From: Nothophaeocryptopus gaeumannii
Lineage: Eukaryota > Ascomycota > Dothideomycetes > Mycosphaerellales > Mycosphaerellaceae
DNA: 64,000 bases
Assembly: GCA_031771865.1 (NCBI GenBank)
Contig: JASISA010000010.1
Coordinates: forward strand, 1,116,001-1,180,000
Direction of reading: 5' to 3'
Shown here: piece after piece, positions 51,478 through 60,950 of the stretch
Layout of the letters: each line of letters begins with the position of its first letter
Numbering within the stretch: position 1 is the stretch's first letter
Position numbers and translations under genes: made by a program
The notes under the pieces: generated by a model
Seen by the model: only the letters and a program-made list of their open reading frames with translations
Told to the model about the DNA's origin: nothing
Database searches by the model: none

Positions 51478-52974
51478 ATGAGCGAAGGTCTCATCTATGC
51501 CTTCTATCAAGGCCCCAAATCCACTGGCCAACAACGCTATACAGAATCACGACTCGCGCAGCTTGCACAGCAACGAGCAGAGCGCAAACTCTCTGCAGCA
51601 TCGGCTGTGCCAGCAGAGCACATCGAGTCGCTCGGGACTTCGGCGGACAACTGCCGGCATGGTGGGAGCCTGCATGCACCGCACGCTCACCACGCAGGAA
51701 CGGTGGATCAACGCAACAAAATGGAGGTCTTGATGGCGCGAACGCAAACCGGGTCAGACGCCAGCTCGATGAATTTTGATAATTTACAAAGGACGACTTC
51801 GGGACAACGCGAGCGGTTCCTTCCGAAGAACCCGTACGAATTACGACATGGCCGACGATATATACGCGATGTGCCTTATCCTCTCCCCTGCGACCTTGCC
51901 GAGCTTCAACGACAAAGCCTGCGAACTTTGATCGGACAACAGGTCTTCGGGAATGTATTTTCTTGTCCGTATATTGAAAACGAGACGCCAACAAGAGTGC
52001 TTGATCTTGGGTGTGGGACTGGGTTATGGTCCTCGCTCTGCCACGACTACTTCGCATCGAAAGGGCATGATAAAGTCGAGTTCGTTGGGTTGGACATCGC
52101 GCCGTTAGCGCCAGATCTGAAGAAGCAGGGTGTGAACTGGACATTCATGCAGCACGATTTGCGCAAGATTCCGCTGCCCTTCGAAGATGGAGAGTTCGAC
52201 TTTGTCATGATGAAAGACTTGAGCTTGATACTTCCGGTTGGCGAGAACACTGATCGGATTTTCATGGATGCCATTCGAGTGTTGAAGCCCGAAGGGAGCT
52301 TCGAAATTTGGGATTCCGATTATGTAGTACGGTCATTACTTTCAGGTCCACCACCTCCGCCTTCGAAGAAACCTGGCGAGCAAGAGGTTGCTGAGAGAAC
52401 GGCGACTTTCGTCATACAGTTAGGACATGGGTTTGCGCCGGCCCAGAATAAGTTCCTGCAGAAGGCGAACGCTTGGACCACAGAAGCGCTGCATAAGAGG
52501 AAGCTGTTCCCAGCTCCGAGTGTCAACATTGCTGAGGCGCTCACAATGGAGCCGTCTTTACAAGACGTTGGATACCGTCGTGTTGCCATTCCGCTTGGAG
52601 AGCTGCGCTGGGAACGAGAAGCCTCGAAACCGGACAGGCCAGTCAGCAATGGTCATGATTCGCCAATGTCGGTTGGATCCAGGGATAAGAAGTCCAGCGA
52701 GAGCTTGACGCAGGTCTTGACAGAAGATCAAATAGCGTTGCGACAGACAGCGCTTTTGACAGTGATTGGCCAGATCGAAAGCATGGAGCCAATGTTGAGG
52801 GAAGTCAATAGCAAGACTTCTGAAGAATGGAGTCACTGGTGGGCATCCATGATGGCAGACTTGCTGGATCCCAAAGGAGGATTGACGGGCGAATGTCTCG
52901 AGATGGGCTCATGGTGGGCCACCAAATCCGAAGCGGCCAAAGAGAAGAGGCTGAAAGATCCGGGATACTGGTAA
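51478..52974 (+). CDS. SAM-dependent methyltransferase, fungal-specific group
   Basis: Single exon, 498 residues from the ATG at 51478. The first about 95 residues are low-complexity; conserved sequence starts near MNFDNLQRTTSGQRERF (ATG at 51769), continuing FLPKNPYELRHGRRYIRD, so the true start may be internal or preceded by an intron. The Rossmann methyltransferase fold has motif I VLDLGCGTGLW at about 175, the acidic residue of motif II in FVGLDIAPL, DLRKIPLPFEDGEFDFVMM, and RVLKPEGSFEIWD. The C-terminal 200 residues hold a second conserved block (WEREASKPD, WSHWWASMMADLLDP). Fungal relatives are uncharacterised and their substrate is unknown. The 3' end is only 12 bases from the 3' end of the convergent LYR gene. 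Confidence 0.85.
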   Translation: MSEGLIYAFYQGPKSTGQQRYTESRLAQLAQQRAERKLSAASAVPAEHIESLGTSADNCRHGGSLHAPHAHHAGTVDQRNKMEVLMARTQTGSDASSMNFDNLQRTTSGQRERFLPKNPYELRHGRRYIRDVPYPLPCDLAELQRQSLRTLIGQQVFGNVFSCPYIENETPTRVLDLGCGTGLWSSLCHDYFASKGHDKVEFVGLDIAPLAPDLKKQGVNWTFMQHDLRKIPLPFEDGEFDFVMMKDLSLILPVGENTDRIFMDAIRVLKPEGSFEIWDSDYVVRSLLSGPPPPPSKKPGEQEVAERTATFVIQLGHGFAPAQNKFLQKANAWTTEALHKRKLFPAPSVNIAEALTMEPSLQDVGYRRVAIPLGELRWEREASKPDRPVSNGHDSPMSVGSRDKKSSESLTQVLTEDQIALRQTALLTVIGQIESMEPMLREVNSKTSEEWSHWWASMMADLLDPKGGLTGECLEMGSWWATKSEAAKEKRLKDPGYW

Positions 52975-52986
52975 TCCGCTTCCGCT

Positions 52987-53500
52987 TCAGGAGGCTTCAT
53001 AGCCTGATCCGAAGGACAGAAAGTCAGCGAATGTCGTTGACAGTACAGCAGGCAATATTGCCTCGCCTTGACTCACGTTGTTTCAGCGCCCGGTACCGTT
53101 TGAGGTAGTACCTTTTGGAAGGCATGGCGTTAGAATGATTTGGATTTGGGCGAAGATACCACTGTGCGAGATGTTGGAGACTTACAGAGCTTCTATTTCT
53201 ACAACAGCATTGTTAGCACGCCAACCTCATGGGCCATGAATGAAGATCAAATACCTTTCTTCACGTATTCGGCCTGAGCGATACCCTTCTTGATCTCGTC
53301 TTCGTTTTGGAGATTCGACTTCGATATGAATGCCTTGTGGAGTCGCGGCCGGAAGTAATCGAAGCCTAGAGGGTAGTCTCGGCCTAGATACAGGAGCTCT
53401 ACGATAAACTATCAGCGTTGAATGAAGTATGGCATCTTGCAGCAATATTCTTGCCTTTATAAATTCGAATGACATCGTGTCGTAGGACGTTCGAGGCCAT
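52987..53500 (-). CDS. LYR-motif mitochondrial protein, ETFRF1/LYRM5 family, five exons
   Basis: Minus-strand exons are 53455-53500, 53255-53398, 53186-53198 (13 bases), 53077-53111 and 52987-53003. Introns are 56, 56, 74 and 73 bases. The first intron has a GC donor (GCAAGA) and a TAG acceptor; no GT donor can join exons 1 and 2 in frame. Spliced coding is 255 bases, 84 residues, starting [20 protein letters not shown]. The family hallmarks are present: [13 protein letters not shown] (LYR-type motif), the F in [11 protein letters not shown], and [20 protein letters not shown] at the end. In animals LYRM5/ETFRF1 strips FAD from electron-transfer flavoprotein and needs mitochondrial acyl carrier protein. 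The longest unspliced frame (53227-53475) is a wrong-frame read-through. Confidence 0.93.
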
Positions 53501-53794
53501 GATGCCCGTAGTGAGGTTTGTGAGTCTTCCTATAGGATGTTTTGGATATTGTCTGTCGAGCTTTCCTGTCCAGTGGTCGACTTCCGCTGAAGAGAGTGTT
53601 TGTCTTCGGAGACCACCGTTGTTGATCGCTTCATGACGAGATTCATGTCTCGGGATTGGCCCCGCGCCTGCCGATCAGCCGAACCTAAGTGCAGCCGGAC
53701 TTCGACATTGGATGTTTCCTGCACGCACACTATCGCGCAACATTGCGTTTCTGCATTGTGTTCCTATCTTTGCTCTTCTTCCAGAGCGGACGAG
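53501..53794. promoter_or_regulatory. Bidirectional promoter between the LYR protein and thioesterase genes
   Basis: 294 bases separate the two divergent start codons. Both products look mitochondrial, so shared control is plausible. A plus frame from 53600 is continuous with the thioesterase but its upstream part is non-conserved. No specific sites identified. Confidence 0.5.
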
Positions 53795-54783
53795 ATGAAT
53801 GTACGGAGCAGTGTGGCTTTGAGAAGCGCATCTTCCTGCACACGCCTCTTTCCCAACCCTTCCTCCACAAATTCGGGCAAAAGGAGACGATCAACCTCGA
53901 GCAACAATAGTACGCCAGAGGCCGCGACAGCAGCATTGAGCCCGCGATGGCTTTCGGATGTCAAGAGTAGGATCGGATACTGCATTACCTGGGGCCTTCG
54001 ATCTCACCAGATACAAGAAGCCGGATCAATACTCCAGGAGATCGCGCGAGACTGGCGCGAACTAGTAGCTGGTAGTGAAGGGTTCTTGACCAGCAAACAC
54101 CGGCGAAGCACATACCGCCAACAGGTAGTATGGGGCGAAATGGATAGCATGGTTCGTAGGCGCTTCAATCGACCCAGAAGCTCAAGGTAGGCTAAGTGTT
54201 TCTCAAGGGCCATGTCAATAACGTCGTGTACAATCGATACGCGGAAACAGGACGCGTCGATTGGGCGCTCAAGTACGCGAAGTACGTTGACCCTGCACAC
54301 GCTCGCGAATGGTATGAGCTGGTAACGCCCAAGAATGAGGGTCTGCTTCTCCGCAAAATCACGACTGAGTTCAAATTCGTGAGTTGATGGACCCTCGATT
54401 GCTCAGCGCTGACGGCTTCCACTGACTTCCGGCAGCCGATGAGGTATCCTGATCATGTGTCTATATACCATAGGCTTGGTAAAGAGCCAACGGAAGGGAC
54501 GGACACATTCGACATGCATGTCATTATCCTGTCGGAGCTACACCAGCGTCCAGCAGCCAGAGTTGTAGAGGACTGTGTGCTGTACGACTACCAAAAGGCC
54601 AAGAAGACTCCGCTTCGGCCATTCATGCTTGATGTGTTACGGCATACATGGAAGCTGCAGGAAGGAGCAAAACGCGTCAATAGTCAGCGAGTGCTCGGAA
54701 TTCTTGACCGAGTCCGCAGAGTGGAGCAAGAGTCGTGGGACCGCGAAGGGGCAGTAGAAGATCTGGGCAACGCAAAAAGCTAA
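53795..54783 (+). CDS. 4HBT-type thioesterase-like protein, probably mitochondrial
   Basis: Exons 53795-54151, 54208-54378 and 54436-54783, with introns of 56 bases (donor GTTCGT, weaker than usual) and 57 bases (GTGAGT...CAG), encode 291 residues. The start at 53795 is preferred because MNVRSSVALRSASSCTRLF is presequence-like; the frame is open from 53600. Conserved sequence begins PRWLSDVKSRIGYCITWGL. The hotdog core is VVWGEMDSM|GHVNNVVYNRY across the first splice, then YAETGRVDWA and FKFPMRYPDHVSIYHRLG across the second. The DxxGHVNN arrangement carries the usual acidic/His catalytic region of acyl-CoA thioesterases. The acyl substrate is unknown. The C-terminus is a charged helix. Confidence 0.9.
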
Positions 54784-55970
54784 TGTGTTGTTCAGGCATA
54801 TCAATCATCATTCCTGGTGATAACGTGCGATCAATTGCAGCCTAGAGAAAGGCACTCCACCAAGAATGCGTCTGAACACTGCGAGCGATTGCTTTCTTGA
54901 CTGTCTGTAACCTGGCTTTATACCAACCAGCTTCGAAGAGCTGACTGACAGCGCATACCACGTCGGCAAAGCTGCAGCGTTCTGAAACTCTATTGCCTAC
55001 CTTCCAGATAAGGCCGTTGAAACAGCGAGCAATCCTTTTCCCTTAGGCAAGCTCAACCAAGCCTTCACGGCTTCAATCCTGCAGCGTCCCACTATCGGAG
55101 GATCGCATTTGGGCTACTGTAAATACTGGCAAGCGATTTGCTAGTGCGTAAGCGTCTGCATTCTCGCCAGCCCTGATTTCACAGCATTGATATAGAGGGT
55201 CTCCATGCTTATCTCATGCTGTGGACTCTTCTTCTCCACGCGCCAGTAGGCTTGTCGGGCGATCATTGGACAAGACTCACCAACCTGCTGTCTCGTGACA
55301 TGCAAGTATCTCGCGGCCTGTTGCTTCAGAGCACGCAAAAGGCATGAAGCGGTGGAGTAGATGAGAAGCTGCTGCTGCATCTCATACATGCCTTCCGATG
55401 CCACCGCCAATCGTGCCGATGTTTGAGCCATGAAAATGGGAAGTGCGGTGCGGTGCCACCCCGCCCGAGGTAGGCAAAGTGATCAACAGTGCAGCAAGCT
55501 TCGGGCCTTTGGAGGCAGACTAGTAGTCAGACAATGCTCTAACATCCACCACTGACACAGAGAGACCGCCGGCTGGCATCTGCGCAATTACAGCGTAGTC
55601 AGAGAGTGCACCTGATGCAACAGCTTTTCGGGCAGCACGGCGTTCACTCGGTCGGCGTAGCAGCAGACTAAAATACCAAAGCATGTGTTATAAGGGTAAG
55701 GATCGACTCTGTAAAATCCTGTGGTTAGTGACGATTGTATGAAGTTCGGACGAGGCGCTTTGGTCCAAGCTTAACGGCTAGTACCGGCGCCTTTCAGAAA
55801 CGCCTGCTGCTGCTGGCTGTCTCTTGGTCGAGTTCTTCAAACACCATTCGCCATTCTAACCAACACCACGCCGCCCATTACTACCACCACCCCTCCGACT
55901 CCGCCCTGACTCCCGCTGGCTCGCCGTCAAACTCCTGACGAGCGTTGTTCGGCCGGGAGTTCACCATTTC
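54784..55970. other. Intergenic, AcrB upstream region
   Basis: About 1.2 kb. One minus frame (55141-55431, 96 codons) has a helical, Cys- and Arg-containing product without a known domain; it could be a remnant of a longer gene. The right part is pyrimidine-rich and probably the AcrB leader. Nothing else is supported. Confidence 0.4.
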
Positions 55971-58900
55971 ATGCCTCAGAAGAGCAGGCAGAGCAGAAAC
56001 GCAGTACCGACCACGCAGCACGACAAAGGCCTCGCTCCTCCAGGCAAGCGAGTAGCGCGACAGCGATCGAATGGGCAGCTTGATGGGCAAGCAAATGGCA
56101 AGCCTGCGAAGGCTGTCTCACCGCCCGCGCTCCCCTCGACGGGCTTAAATCAGGGCTTCAGATTCCCCCGATCCGCAGACACCTCGACCAACCCCGCTGG
56201 CGCTTCTCTCTCGGCCGCCTCTGCTGGCAAGGACAATGCGGGCACCCTGGAGGGAATGGAAAGAGACAGGACGCCTTCAGAGGCATCTGCGGAGGAAGTA
56301 GGGCCTTGTGGAGAGATGGCAGATTCCGCAAACGAGCATGGTGTCGTGACCCCGAACCTTGAGGTCCCGCCGTCCGCAGCATGCACGACAACTTCAATCC
56401 ATGGTGCAGGCACGCTCTCTGCCGTCTCGACCATTTTGAGCTACTATCCACTCCGCGATGCTATCTCGATATTGATCCTCCTCCTTTCGCTTCCGCCAAC
56501 CCTGGTCCTGTGTATCCAAGGGCTCTTCGCTTCGCTGACCTTCGTGCCTCCCACCGCCGGCTTGTCTTTGTCCACTCTACCCAACATCAAAGAAATGTTC
56601 AATTCACCCAACTTCGGGTACCCTGCAATGGCTACGATCCTTCTCGTGGATTTTTTGTTTTGGGTTTTTTGGCTACCTCTTTGGAAACCTGCGCAGGCTA
56701 TCTTTCTGGATCTCTCTCAGGCAGTCATCGCAGTTTCTTTGAGTGGTGCGGCGGCAAGCACGGGTGGGCCGACATATAGCATCGCGACGTGCACAATCCT
56801 CGTCTGCGTGGTCCACGTACTCCGGTACAGAGCGATACACCTCACGGCTCTGGACTACCTCCGTTCTGTGTTACACAAATTGGACATCGGTATACCGCTT
56901 GATGTGCCTGTTTTTGCGACAAGTTTTTATTCTTCGCCAACGTTCGAGCGCGGCATGATTTTCACCGCCGTGCGTACACTTCTTGGAATACACATAGTTT
57001 CGCAGGGCGTCACGACCTGCATCCGCCGTACTCTCGCCAAAGCTAAGGCCAGCGAAAAGGACCCAAATGTACCGGCAATCACTAAGACCGACACCGAAGC
57101 CATTGCTGGGTCAGAGCCACCTGTGCGCTCTGGCGCTGGCTTTGCGGAGAGTTCCCAACCTTCGCACAACAGTCCCAGTAATGACGGTCGACCTCCCGGT
57201 CAACCTCCCGCGCATCGCGATAGCAAAGCGCGTGAGTCCAGCAGCAAAAAGAAGCGGAAGCAGGCCAACCAGGTCAGGAGCCAGCAACCGCTTTGGGCTG
57301 CTATTGCAAGTACAAAAGTCACTTTCGTTAAAGAAATGGAGCAAAGAGATGCGGCAGATGATGCTCGAGAAGCCTCTGCCATGGATAACAACACAAGCAA
57401 TTCTTTCGTAAACGCCGCCACAATCGCCACTACCGATCGCATCTGGATCTGCGAGGTTCGTGACACTGAGATCTATTTTGCTGTAGAGCTCTCACCTGAA
57501 GCCACTACCGAGAACCTCGAGCCCAAGGACGATGGCCTTCCTCTCACTGCGTCGATCGACCGCTCAAAGCCTTTCTATATTCGAATCAATGGAGCTGCAT
57601 GGAGTTCCACACGGATAGCGCCGTCTGAGGACGAGCACCAGACAGGTTCCGGATTTGTCGGAGAGATATTTGGTCTAGCCCCACTGAGTAGCTACCACTG
57701 CGAGATTGTCAGCATTCCAAAGCAGCGAGTCCTTTGCTCAGCAAGCCTGATCACTCAGCCGGCACCCAGCGCTGAACAGGCTACTGCAGTACCACCTCCT
57801 CCGCAGCACCAAACACTTCGGCCGTCATCGCCAGTTACTACTCTCAAGCAATCAATCCAATCTGCCGAGCTCAAGTTGAACGAAGTCAGGAATCGGAGCA
57901 AGAAAACGAAAAAGGATCAACGAGCCGCACATGCCGAGATCAAGAAAGAAATCAACTCGCTCAGGAGCAAGCTGGAGTCTTCTACGGGCATCGATGACAA
58001 GCAAGAACGACGTCTATTGCAGATCACTCAGCACAAAAACCAGGCAGAAGACGCTACCAAGGAACTGCAAGCTCAAATCGAGGATCTTGGCGGTATTCCT
58101 GAGGATGTGCAGAACGAGTCTGAAGCAAAGCGGCGCGTTTGGCAATCCGTCCTCGACACCTTCAAGGCCGCCCAACGCGACTTTGACAACTCCAAAGCTG
58201 AACAAGACCGTGATGTCAACGCCTTGAAGGCCGATCTTAGCGCATCGGAGTCGAAGAAAGAGAAGCTTCAGTCCCGGATCGCTCAACGTACTCAAGAGCT
58301 GGAGAAGCTCGTCCTAAAGCAGCAAACTGATATGGACGCGAGGCAAAAGCGTAATTACGAGCGTGATCAGATCCTGCTGGAGCGGTCAAACCGGACGAGC
58401 CAGTTGCAGTATCACATCGACCAGATGGAGTCCGACTATCAGAGCCGCATGCAGAAGGGTCAGGAAGCCTGGCAACAATCCCAAGCAATCTCCAACAACT
58501 GGCCGTCTCAACCTCCAGCCGGCTTTCAAGGGTACTCTTCTCCACCAACTCCAGAAGGCGTCCTACCTGGCTCTGCAAATGGTCAAGTCAGTCCTCAATC
58601 GAACGGATTTCCGCCTGCTACTTTTGGTCCGCATGCTTTCAGCTCTCCATTCTCTGGCCATGCCGCCCCACATCTTCTACAAGGCGCGCCTCGAGGCCGC
58701 AGTTCCTCGATGCTCAGTCAAATGTCCGGCTTCACCGACAACGGCACCGAAGACTACACGTTCGTGCCCGGCGAGCCTCGCCAGCAACACACCTGGCCAA
58801 TGCAGGGTAGCGCAAGCGCCGGCGCCATGGAAGATCGCAAGACCAGCGACGACGATGCGTCTGGGGCTGCCTCTGCTTCAGGCTCTGGCTCTGCGAGTTT

Positions 58901-59084
58901 GGTCAATGGCAGTGCGAATGGGTCGAATAGCCCTCGGCCAGAGGCCAAGCCTTTCATCCCGAGTAATGGATCTGCTTCGAAGAACGTCAACGTGGGCACA
59001 ATTGGACCACCTGGTGGCAAGAAGACTTCCTTTTCCACAACTCCTCATCAGAGTCCGACTCCGACGCATGCTGGTGTTAGATAG
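55971..59084 (+). CDS. acrB: AcrB-like ubiquitination network signalling protein
   Basis: Single exon, 1037 residues from MPQKSRQSRNAVPTTQHDKG. The N-terminal 150 residues are disordered. Three or so membrane segments follow at about 160-290 (AISILILLLSLPPTLVLCI, MATILLVDFLFWVFWLPLW, TYSIATCTILVCVVHVL). A basic Lys-rich stretch (SSKKKRKQANQ, about 425) precedes a folded part (WICEVRDTEIYFAVELS, FYIRINGAAWSS). A coiled coil spans about 625-830 and the tail is Ser/Gly/Pro-rich. This order matches Aspergillus AcrB, a membrane coiled-coil protein linked genetically to the CreB/CreC/CreD ubiquitin network of carbon catabolite repression. The biochemical activity of the family is not established. 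The gene symbol follows the Aspergillus name. Confidence 0.85.
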   Translation: MPQKSRQSRNAVPTTQHDKGLAPPGKRVARQRSNGQLDGQANGKPAKAVSPPALPSTGLNQGFRFPRSADTSTNPAGASLSAASAGKDNAGTLEGMERDRTPSEASAEEVGPCGEMADSANEHGVVTPNLEVPPSAACTTTSIHGAGTLSAVSTILSYYPLRDAISILILLLSLPPTLVLCIQGLFASLTFVPPTAGLSLSTLPNIKEMFNSPNFGYPAMATILLVDFLFWVFWLPLWKPAQAIFLDLSQAVIAVSLSGAAASTGGPTYSIATCTILVCVVHVLRYRAIHLTALDYLRSVLHKLDIGIPLDVPVFATSFYSSPTFERGMIFTAVRTLLGIHIVSQGVTTCIRRTLAKAKASEKDPNVPAITKTDTEAIAGSEPPVRSGAGFAESSQPSHNSPSNDGRPPGQPPAHRDSKARESSSKKKRKQANQVRSQQPLWAAIASTKVTFVKEMEQRDAADDAREASAMDNNTSNSFVNAATIATTDRIWICEVRDTEIYFAVELSPEATTENLEPKDDGLPLTASIDRSKPFYIRINGAAWSSTRIAPSEDEHQTGSGFVGEIFGLAPLSSYHCEIVSIPKQRVLCSASLITQPAPSAEQATAVPPPPQHQTLRPSSPVTTLKQSIQSAELKLNEVRNRSKKTKKDQRAAHAEIKKEINSLRSKLESSTGIDDKQERRLLQITQHKNQAEDATKELQAQIEDLGGIPEDVQNESEAKRRVWQSVLDTFKAAQRDFDNSKAEQDRDVNALKADLSASESKKEKLQSRIAQRTQELEKLVLKQQTDMDARQKRNYERDQILLERSNRTSQLQYHIDQMESDYQSRMQKGQEAWQQSQAISNNWPSQPPAGFQGYSSPPTPEGVLPGSANGQVSPQSNGFPPATFGPHAFSSPFSGHAAPHLLQGAPRGRSSSMLSQMSGFTDNGTEDYTFVPGEPRQQHTWPMQGSASAGAMEDRKTSDDDASGAASASGSGSASLVNGSANGSNSPRPEAKPFIPSNGSASKNVNVGTIGPPGGKKTSFSTTPHQSPTPTHAGVR

Positions 59085-59587
59085 TACGCGCTTTTCGTGG
59101 TTGTGCGAAAATGAAATGTGGCTTGTGTTTGTTGTTTCAACTACTGTCCTCTCTTACTTACCTCATATCCTTCCTCGTCCTTGTAACTCCTACTACCGCA
59201 GTTGCTCAGAATTCTCAGCCACAGTATTTAGGAGACGTGTGATGCCGATGTGAGACTCTGCCTGTGTCTTACACAGCTGCCGCTGGCTTCCGAATGGCAC
59301 TGCTAGGACCGACCAGCGTCGACATCGAGTGCATCCTCTGCAACTTATTGATACGTGTGTCGTAGGATGCCGGGGGTCAATGCTGTTAGAGGAAAGTCCA
59401 GGCCCCAACGGGAGTATACTCCAGTAAGGACACATTGCCAAGCTATGGAAAAGTGAACAGGTCCAATGTGGAAACTATGGCAGTGGTTCTCTTGGATGCA
59501 ATCGTATCGGAATTTCGTCTCTATATTCAAGCGTGATAACATGCAACGGGTATCTTAGTATCTCGTATGATGAGAGTCAGGCGCCGA
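59085..59587. other. Convergent intergenic region
   Basis: About 500 bases between the convergent AcrB and ASF1 genes, presumably their 3' UTRs. No other gene or structure was seen. Confidence 0.5.
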
Positions 59588-60521
59588 CTAGTGCACCATC
59601 ATCTCCTGAGCGCCTTGCTGGTGCTGCTGGCGCTCAGCAGCATGTTTGGCACCATTCTCGGCGGGCGCATCGTCCATCTCCATGTCATCGCCTTCCTCCT
59701 CGCCCTCTTCGAGTTCCTCCTCGTCCTCGTCTTCGCTCTCGGCTTCGAGGTCCTCGCTGCCGGCGTTGCTCTCTTCATCATCGTCCTTGCCGTTGGCGTT
59801 CCCGACGCCTTCCATATCTGCATCTTCTCCTGGCACTTTGGCAGTAGCGGCCTCGCCCTCACCCTCGGCGGCAGCTGCTTCGCCTTCTTCCTCCTCATCG
59901 ACCTCCTCAGCGCCGTAGGCTGTCTCGTCATCCTCTTGGTTGTCCACGTCTGGCTGCTCTGGTGGGAATTCGCTTGGTGCGCTGGCATCAGAATCCCACT
60001 TGATCTGAAAGCGCGTGACTCTTGGCTTGTCTGCGAGGATATTGCGACGGATCTTCTCCATGTCGGGCTTCGCTGGTGGCTCCTCGTTCATCGATTGGTC
60101 CATGTACTCGTTGTTGACATAGTAGCCAACGCGCACAAACTCGCGATCATCGTAGGAGCAGGTGAGCAGGATGACGGTGACGCCGAGGATGTCAGTGGCT
60201 GGGATGCGCGAGGTGTTTGGTGGGTCGGCTTCGAAAACGAACTTGTTGACGCCTACGGGGATGGGGCCAACGAGAAGCGAGTCCAGCTCTTGATCGTGCT
60301 CCGAGCTAGACACGGCGATTAGTATGGTGATGGAAGCCTGGATCCAGCGTAGTGACAGGTTGCAACACTTACGAAGTGGCTGAGCCGACATAAGTGAGCT
60401 TCCACTCAAGATCCTTCTGCAGAGGCTCCAGACACTCGAAGGTGATTTCGAATTCGTATGGAGAGTTGAATGGAGCTGGGTTATTGCGCACAGCGACGTT
60501 GAGTATTGACACGGCGGCCAT
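59588..60521 (-). CDS. ASF1: Histone chaperone Asf1
   Basis: Minus-strand exons 60373-60521 and 59588-60305, joined over a 67-base GTAAGT...TAG intron, give 288 residues. The start [18 protein letters not shown] and [20 protein letters not shown], then [20 protein letters not shown] after the splice, are diagnostic. The immunoglobulin-like core continues with [39 protein letters not shown] and [18 protein letters not shown] to about residue 155. The tail from about 165 is strongly acidic (runs of Asp and Glu), as in yeast Asf1. It escorts H3-H4 for replication-coupled and replication-independent nucleosome assembly. Reading through the intron gives a false upstream start within the gene. Confidence 0.96.
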
Positions 60522-60950
60522 TGTATTGTGTGATCGTTATGGAGATGCAGGAGTGTTCAGATGGGTGAGAAGCTTGATGGGATGGCAGAGTAGATGCAGT
60601 TTATGTGTGATCGAGGTGGATGTTCGTTGGAGCGTTTGTTGTTGTGAGCTGCGAAAGAAAGTATGCCTGTTGGTAGCGCGCGACGGGCAGTCGCGTATGG
60701 AGGCACGCGTGGGCGTACAGAGTGGAAGCTGCGTTCCTCAGGCACAGAAGTCGCGGGACGCTAACGGACAAGCGGCAGGAATGTTTGGCATGTGACAGAT
60801 TACAATTACTTCATCTCTTGCTTCGTAAGTACAACATCGTGTGCTTTAGGCACGCTCGCCGCATCCATATTCCACCACTTCCAACAACACCAAGATTTGG
60901 ACTAAATGGTGCAAGGTCAAGAGGTTTCAACGCCGGTTTGAGACGACAAG
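60522..60950. promoter_or_regulatory. Divergent promoter region of ASF1 and the Sro7 homologue
   Basis: 429 bases between the start codons. An ATG at 60906 precedes the Sro7 start in another frame and could begin a short uORF. No specific factor sites were identified. Confidence 0.5.

Noticed and set aside
53227..53475. 82-codon minus frame over the LYR gene
   Set aside because: It reads exon 2 in the wrong frame and through intron 1.
59567..60322. Plus-strand 251-codon frame opposite ASF1 with membrane-like segments
   Set aside because: It is the antisense of the ASF1 acidic tail, where Asp/Glu codons read as Leu/Ile/Phe/Val on the other strand.
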